A stretch of 37,239 nucleotides of DNA from a bacterium (GTDB lineage Bacteria > Zhuqueibacterota > Zhuqueibacteria > Zhuqueibacterales > Geothermadaptataceae). This document shows positions 32,996-37,239 of this stretch, in pieces. Within the stretch, counting starts at the first letter, position 1, and the number at the start of each line of letters is the position of its first letter. The notes beneath the pieces are model-generated. The model worked only from the letters and a program-made list of their open reading frames with translations, ran no database searches and was not told the origin of the DNA. The stretch is from the NCBI GenBank assembly GCA_024275575.1, contig JAJRYV010000082.1:1-37239 (forward strand), in the 5' to 3' direction. The translations under genes and the position numbers were made by a program.

Positions 32996-34513
32996 TTGCA
33001 AGAGGAGCTCAACCAGCTCCGCGACCGGATCGACGATACCGATGAATGGCTCGACAAACTCGACCCGGTGATCGCAGACAGTCTTGCCCGAAAAATCAAT
33101 GACTCCAAAGAAGAAATGGCCGAAGCGCTGGCGCCGGTAATGGGCCCGGCAATCAAACACCAGATTGAAGAGGCGAAAGATGATATGGTGGATGCGCTTT
33201 ATCCGGTGATCGGCAGGACGATTCGCAAATCGATCGCAGAAGCGATGAAAACACTCGTGCAGAACGTGAATGAACGTGTTGACAAAGCACTGAGTTTTCA
33301 GCTTTTTTTCACCCGATTTAAAGCCAGAATGACCGGTGTGGATAAAGGTAAATTGATGCTCAGGGATGCCCTGCCATTCCAAGTTCAGGAAATTTTTCTG
33401 ATCCACAAGGAAAACGGATTGCTGCTCTCGCATGTCTCCCGCCAGCACAGTGACTCAGGTGCGGATCAGGAAATCATCAGTGGTATGCTCACAGCGATCA
33501 AGGATTTTGCTTCGACCGCATTTGCCCGGGGGCAAGCGCAGGAAATCAATGAAATTCAATACGAAGACTTGCAAATTTTTATCGAAGCAGGACGATGCGC
33601 TTATCTCGCCATCGTTTGCCGCGGCATTGCTCCGGAGTCATTTCTGCCAGCCGTCAAACGCCTCGAAGAAAAGCTGCATAACCAGTATCACCGTGATTTC
33701 CGCGCATTCACCGGCGACACTACAGCATTTAAAAGATGCAAAGCACAGCTCGGTAAATTTATCGACTTTTACACGCCGCAAAGCGAAAGAAAAAAAAACC
33801 AAAAAGTGTATCGCAAGCCATCGGTCGCTTCTTATGTTGTAACCACGCTGCTTTTTCTGATGCTCATTTGTGCAGGAATCTATTATGTCTGGGGCAATCC
33901 GCTGCACTGGTTTAAACTTGAACGGCAGACCCGTTTTTCCAACGAGCAACTCGGCAATTTGCAGCAGCAGTTTCGGGCCACACTCGATTTTCAGATCGAC
34001 CAACTCAAGCTCGTCAGCACAGGAAATACGCTCGAACTGAACGGCGCCGTTAAAAACGAAAGTCAAAAAATAATTGCCGGTCGCTCACTCGCCACTATGG
34101 TCAGCGCACAAGTTGTGCTCAACAGCCTCACTTTCTCCCGGGCTTTGCAGCCGAACTCTACAGACTTGCTGCAAATGATTGAACGCACTGTCTTCACTTT
34201 TGCACAAAACAGCGCTCGCCTTTCCCAGGTGGATTCGTTGCAACTGCTCACTCTTGTACCGCTAATCAGGACCGCATCATTTGATACGCTCAAAATTTAC
34301 GGCCATGCAGATACGCGCGGTGAAGATGCAGCGAATAAAACTATGTCCACTCGCAGGGCGTTAGCAGTCTATGATTTTCTGACAAAATTCAACATCGATC
34401 GCATGAAAATGAAAACGATCGCTGTGGGAACGGAACAGCCTGTCGCTCCCAATGATACAGAAGCCGGAAGGGCAAAAAACCGGCGAGTAGAATTGAGATT
34501 TTCGCGAAAATAA
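32996..34513 (+). CDS. OmpA-domain membrane protein with N-terminal helical/roadblock-like region
   Basis: 505 residues from the TTG at 32996. Residues 1-100 are coiled-coil/helical (RDRIDDTDEWLDKLDPV, ALAPVMGPAIKHQIEEAKDDM). Residues ~115-250 (ALPFQVQEIFLIHKENGLLLSHVS ... IFIEAGRCAYLAIVCRG) look like a roadblock/longin-type alpha-beta fold. A single membrane segment lies at 277-299. Residues ~395-505 form an OmpA peptidoglycan-binding domain (IYGHADTRG, STRRALAVYDFL, GRAKNRRVELRF). The long N-terminal part should be cytoplasmic and the OmpA domain periplasmic. Roadblock proteins are partners of small GTPases such as MglA, and such a GTPase follows four bases later. The original start at 32912 is interrupted by a stop, so expression level is in doubt. 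Confidence 0.82.
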   Translation: MQEELNQLRDRIDDTDEWLDKLDPVIADSLARKINDSKEEMAEALAPVMGPAIKHQIEEAKDDMVDALYPVIGRTIRKSIAEAMKTLVQNVNERVDKALSFQLFFTRFKARMTGVDKGKLMLRDALPFQVQEIFLIHKENGLLLSHVSRQHSDSGADQEIISGMLTAIKDFASTAFARGQAQEINEIQYEDLQIFIEAGRCAYLAIVCRGIAPESFLPAVKRLEEKLHNQYHRDFRAFTGDTTAFKRCKAQLGKFIDFYTPQSERKKNQKVYRKPSVASYVVTTLLFLMLICAGIYYVWGNPLHWFKLERQTRFSNEQLGNLQQQFRATLDFQIDQLKLVSTGNTLELNGAVKNESQKIIAGRSLATMVSAQVVLNSLTFSRALQPNSTDLLQMIERTVFTFAQNSARLSQVDSLQLLTLVPLIRTASFDTLKIYGHADTRGEDAANKTMSTRRALAVYDFLTKFNIDRMKMKTIAVGTEQPVAPNDTEAGRAKNRRVELRFSRK

Positions 34514-34517
34514 AAAA

Positions 34518-35033
34518 ATGACAAAAACAAAAATCAGCAAAAAAACATGTATGCTCGGTATGTTCGGCGTCGGTAAAACCAGCCTGGTTCACCGGTATGT
34601 CCATGGCCTGTTTGATGATAGTTACAAATCGACGGTTGGTGTTCATATCCTGCAAAAAACCGTACCGCTTTCTGCAGCCGGAAAAGTACTCAATCTCGTG
34701 CTTTGGGATTTGGCGAATATCGAAAAAATGTCCCACGCATTTGAAAACTATTTTCGTGGTTCAGCAGCCGCAATCGTGGTTTTTGATGTAAGCCGTCCGG
34801 CTTCATTTGAGATGCAACGCATTCATCTCGATGATTTTTTGCACATCAATTCAAATGCTTCCATCTTCTTTGCCGCAAACAAAGTCGATCTGCTCGAAAA
34901 TGAGAAAACCATGCCGGCCGCACTTGTGGAAATAGCACAAAAATATGACGCCCCGCTCGTTTTGACGAGCGCAAAAGAAAATCAGGGCGTGCCCGGTCTT
35001 TTCGATCTTATCGCCGCAAAACTGGGGAGTTGA
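34518..35033 (+). CDS. Rab/MglA-like small GTPase with altered switch II
   Basis: This 171-residue protein has the Ras-superfamily G domain: G1 GMFGVGKTS (14-22), switch I KSTVGV with Thr39, G4 NKVD (121-124) and G5 TSAKEN. G3 is unusual: WDLAN (63-67) has Asn instead of the invariant Gly of DxxG, followed by IEK rather than GQE, so the catalytic-Gln position is also lost. Slow or partner-dependent hydrolysis is expected. There is no C-terminal prenylation signal, as usual in bacteria. It lies between the OmpA/roadblock-like protein and the sigma-54 activator, with gaps of four and three bases, strongly suggesting one functional unit. The ribosome site is weak, so it is probably coupled. Confidence 0.9.
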   Translation: MTKTKISKKTCMLGMFGVGKTSLVHRYVHGLFDDSYKSTVGVHILQKTVPLSAAGKVLNLVLWDLANIEKMSHAFENYFRGSAAAIVVFDVSRPASFEMQRIHLDDFLHINSNASIFFAANKVDLLENEKTMPAALVEIAQKYDAPLVLTSAKENQGVPGLFDLIAAKLGS

Positions 35034-35036
35034 TGT

Positions 35037-36431
35037 GTGATTGACGATCGCCTGTTGCTGCAATCCATCACCCGGCAAACACGGATCGGCTATCTTGTTT
35101 TCGATACCGATTTTCACATCCGGGAGAAATACTTTCGTTTCACACGATTTTTTGAAAGCGGCGATAAACCGGAAGTGAACAGCGACATCCGCAACTGCAT
35201 TCCGGAAATACATGGTCTTGAACAAGTCTTGTTCGAGCTGCAGGATCAAACCGCTCGCCCGTTTAAAATAGCGCAAGTCAATAAAGTGGCTGCCAATGGC
35301 CAACTGCGCTATTTCGATCTCGTTTTCTCATCGCTCAAATCTCCCGGGGCTGACGGGCAGGCTTCTTATATTTGCATCATTGATGATATCTCTGAAACTG
35401 CTTCACTGCAACAGATTTTACGGCAACAACGATATGAGTTTGAACTTGCGAAAACCAACCTTGCCGCCAAATCCGAGTTTTTTACCGATGGCCTGCTCGG
35501 GCAATCTGCCGCCATTGAACAAGTACGTGGATTTCTCAGGAAAATCGCCGAGCACCGGCCGACGGTTTTAATTCAGGGTGAGAGTGGCACCGGCAAAAGC
35601 TTGATTGCCAAACTCATTCATAACACTTCACTAGGAACGAAAGCACCGTTTGTCGAAATCAACTGTGCTGCGATCCCTTCATCACTAATCGAATCAGAGC
35701 TCTTTGGCTATGAAAAAGGTGCTTTCACTAATGCCGTCACCAGTAAGAAAGGGCTTTTGGAAGAAGCTGACGGCGGCACTCTTTTCCTGGATGAAATCGG
35801 TGAACTGCCGATTTCAGTGCAAGCTAAACTGCTCAGCTTCCTCGAAAATCGTTCATTTCGCCGTCTGGGCTGCACGGAAGAAAAATTCGTACAGCTACAA
35901 CTCGTGGCCGCAACAAACAAAAATTTACAAAAAGCCGTACGAAATCAGGAATTCCGACAGGATTTATTTTACCGCATCCACGTAGTTTCTATAGATATGC
36001 CGGCGCTGCGTGAGCTGGGTGACGACATACTTCTGTTGGCGAATCATTTCATTCGAATTTTTTCTTTTGATTTCAAAAAACATGCGCGCGGACTTTCAAA
36101 AAAAGCGCGGCAAAAATTGCTCACTTACAGCTGGCCGGGCAACGTGCGCGAGCTACGCAATGTCATCGAGCGGGCGATGATTTTCTGCGATAGTAAAACG
36201 ATTGAAGATCATGATCTTGTGCTCTGGCCGGCCGCAGAATCACCAGATACGGGGCATGGTTTTTCACTGCACATTCCCGATGAGGGCCTGCGTCTTGAAG
36301 AAGTGGAACGCGAGCTACTCACCCGTGCGCTGGAAAAAACCAACGGTAACCAAAGCCGTGCCGCATCTCTCCTCGGATTATCGCTGGACACCTTCCGCTA
36401 CCGGATAAAGAAATTCGACATCACTTTTTAA
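35037..36431 (+). CDS. PAS-AAA-Fis sigma-54-dependent activator
   Basis: 464 residues. Residues 1-125 resemble a PAS sensor (IGYLVFDTDFHIREKYFRFTRFF ... YICIIDDISE), followed by a short coiled coil. The AAA+ domain has Walker A GESGTGKS (181-188) and Walker B GGTLFLDEIGE. The sigma-54 contact loop reads GAFTNA (228-233) instead of GAFTGA. A Fis-type helix-turn-helix ends the protein (LEKTNGNQSRAASLLGLSLDTFRYRI). The GTG start has GGGGAG seven to nine bases upstream and is three bases after the GTPase stop. A sigma-54-like promoter lies 126 bases beyond its stop codon, before the zinc-ribbon gene. PAS input plus the GTPase neighbours suggest control by signal state. Confidence 0.93.
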   Translation: MIDDRLLLQSITRQTRIGYLVFDTDFHIREKYFRFTRFFESGDKPEVNSDIRNCIPEIHGLEQVLFELQDQTARPFKIAQVNKVAANGQLRYFDLVFSSLKSPGADGQASYICIIDDISETASLQQILRQQRYEFELAKTNLAAKSEFFTDGLLGQSAAIEQVRGFLRKIAEHRPTVLIQGESGTGKSLIAKLIHNTSLGTKAPFVEINCAAIPSSLIESELFGYEKGAFTNAVTSKKGLLEEADGGTLFLDEIGELPISVQAKLLSFLENRSFRRLGCTEEKFVQLQLVAATNKNLQKAVRNQEFRQDLFYRIHVVSIDMPALRELGDDILLLANHFIRIFSFDFKKHARGLSKKARQKLLTYSWPGNVRELRNVIERAMIFCDSKTIEDHDLVLWPAAESPDTGHGFSLHIPDEGLRLEEVERELLTRALEKTNGNQSRAASLLGLSLDTFRYRIKKFDITF

Positions 36432-36557
36432 AATATGTCATTTGCCCGCATTTCTCGGTCATATCCCCATAATCAAAACTTTTTACTCTAAATTTAAAAA
36501 CACAATAAACAGATCTATTCCCATATAAAACAATAGGTTACTGTGTTTGATTGTTTT

Positions 36558-36574
36558 TTGGCGCAACATTTGTA
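36558..36574 (+). promoter_or_regulatory. Sigma-54-like (-24/-12) promoter
   Basis: TTGGCGCAACATTTGTA fits the consensus TTGGCACRNNNNTTGCW except at two positions (A to G in the -24 box, C to T in the -12 box). It lies just after a sigma-54 activator gene and about 41 bases before the zinc-ribbon ATG. The altered -12 GC lowers confidence. Confidence 0.5.
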
Positions 36575-36614
36575 TATCAAGGCGAAAACAAGACAACATG
36601 TGCTGGAAAACATC

Positions 36615-36719
36615 ATGTCCATCGACTACATCTGCCTCGACTGCATGTTCCGCAACCGATTCACTATCGATGATTTTATGGGCAATTATGTGCGATGCAA
36701 AAACTGTGGCACCATATAA
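36615..36719 (+). CDS. Very small zinc-ribbon protein
   Basis: 34 residues from the ATG: YICLDCMFRNRF ... NYVRCKNCGTI. Two CxxC knuckles separated by 17 residues make a zinc ribbon. In-frame GTG codons at 36600 and 36543 could extend the N-terminus; the sigma-54-like promoter at 36558-36574 would exclude the longest. GGAAAA about seven bases before the ATG is a fair ribosome site. It sits directly downstream of the sigma-54 activator and upstream of the structured leader. It could be a small regulator that binds DNA, RNA or a partner protein. It is too short for family assignment. Confidence 0.6.
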   Translation: MSIDYICLDCMFRNRFTIDDFMGNYVRCKNCGTI

Positions 36720-36795
36720 AAACTGCATGAATTACAACCGCAGGAATCCACTGAATCAATGGAAAAGACTCAAGGAATAGCGTCAGGAACGACAA

Positions 36796-36892
36796 CGGAA
36801 ATAAACAAGCAGCGGTGATCAACAGAGGTTTCCCAGTCATTGACCGGGATTGGAAAGTGCTATTTCATCTCTGTCACCGCTGCTTATTTCCG
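36796..36892 (+). ncRNA. Long structured RNA leader candidate upstream of the PAS gene
   Basis: A 97-base hairpin has three collinear stem parts: CGGAAAT/ATTTCCG (36796-36802 with 36886-36892), AAGCAGCGGTGA/TCACCGCTGCTT (36807-36818 with 36874-36885), and CAGAG/CTCTG (36823-36827 with 36869-36873). The bulges AAAC and TCAA are both on the 5' side. The 41-base apical part can form TTTCC/GGAAA and an inner CCAGTC/GACCGG-type stem. No T-run follows, so it is not a simple terminator. It ends 44 bases before the ATG of the next gene. I do not recognise a known riboswitch class in it. Confidence 0.5.
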
Positions 36893-36936
36893 AGGTCCTT
36901 TAGCCGGCTTGTTTAAAACTACTTTGAGGTGATAAC

Positions 36937-37239
36937 ATGTCTAAAAGCTCAGGGGCAGGCACGAAGTTTCAGCCTAAAAAACATGGTAAAGACACTCTTT
37001 TAAAGAATTGGGAGTATTTTGCGGCGATGACCGATGAGCTCGTTCTGCAGATGAACAGCGATGGTTTTATCGTTTCGAGCAATTTGACACCGGAGTGTCA
37101 GAATATTATCCTCACAGGGCGACATATTTCCACAATTTTCACACCAGGCTTGCATCAGGATTTGCATGAGGCACTGCAACTGGTTTTACGATTCGGAGTT
37201 AGCAGGCAAGTTGAATTGAATAGCGCACTCCCCCTGAAC
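36937..37239 (+). CDS. PAS-domain protein, 5' part (runs off the window)
   Basis: 101 codons are visible with no stop. GAGGTGAT lies about six bases before the ATG. Residues ~32-85 read like a PAS domain: MTDELVLQMNSDGFIVSSN, then GRHISTIFTPGLHQDLHEAL. Proteins starting this way are usually sensor kinases, GGDEF proteins or regulators, but the output domain lies beyond the end. It follows the structured leader and probably belongs to the same signalling locus. Confidence 0.75.
   Translation, partial: MSKSSGAGTKFQPKKHGKDTLLKNWEYFAAMTDELVLQMNSDGFIVSSNLTPECQNIILTGRHISTIFTPGLHQDLHEALQLVLRFGVSRQVELNSALPLN

Noticed and set aside
36483-36728. Minus-strand open frame of 81 codons
   Set aside because: It is antisense to the zinc-ribbon frame and the sigma-54-like promoter and carries no motif. 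The plus-strand frame has the CxxC pairs.

Overview
The window looks like a chromosomal stretch from a Gram-negative bacterium of the FCB superphylum, most likely of the Calditrichota/KSB1/Ignavibacteria type. The main evidence is two C-terminal YPNPFNP-type secretion/sorting domains (a broken one at 140-504 and an intact one on the amylase at 28096-30432), an outer-membrane beta-barrel fusion protein, PEGA and PQQ-propeller envelope proteins, and a Rab-like GTPase. The phylum is an inference from gene content. There are no rRNA, tRNA or CRISPR features.

Layout. Positions 1-139 are the right end of a decayed IS66-family element, abutting the remnant of a secreted-protein gene. From 640 to 24754 every gene is on the minus strand: an acidic-tailed unknown, a rhomboid protease and an M23 endopeptidase (640-4952); a polysaccharide group of glycosyltransferase, C5-epimerase-like protein, flippase and a sigma-54 activator (5460-10663); a housekeeping group of PfkB sugar kinase, orphan ECF-type ATPase, dGTPase, response regulator, FUN14 membrane protein, iodotyrosine-deiodinase-like flavoprotein and RadC (11064-16727); a sodium:solute symporter (17021-18820); and a four-gene envelope operon that starts with a zinc-peptidase/TolB-propeller/beta-barrel fusion (19120-24754). 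On the plus strand follow a GAF-GGDEF diguanylate cyclase overlapping a C-terminal processing protease (25014-27784). The secreted GH13 amylase is on the minus strand. From 31041 to the end everything is on the plus strand.

The most unusual unit is the operon from 32433 onward. A strong sigma-70 promoter precedes a coiled-coil protein, a membrane protein with an N-terminal helical/roadblock-like region and a C-terminal OmpA domain, a Rab/MglA-like small GTPase with an altered DxxG motif, and a PAS-AAA-Fis sigma-54 activator. After these come a sigma-54-like promoter, a tiny zinc-ribbon protein, a long structured RNA leader and a PAS-domain protein that runs off the window. I propose this as an uncharacterised GTPase signalling module that links the cell wall to sigma-54-dependent transcription.

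Regulatory signals of interest are an identical 14-bp LacI-type palindrome upstream of both the symporter and the amylase, three copies of a structured intergenic repeat, and a conserved 17-bp sequence just 3' of both sorting-domain genes. Products were assigned by reading motifs in the translated sequence. No database search was run.
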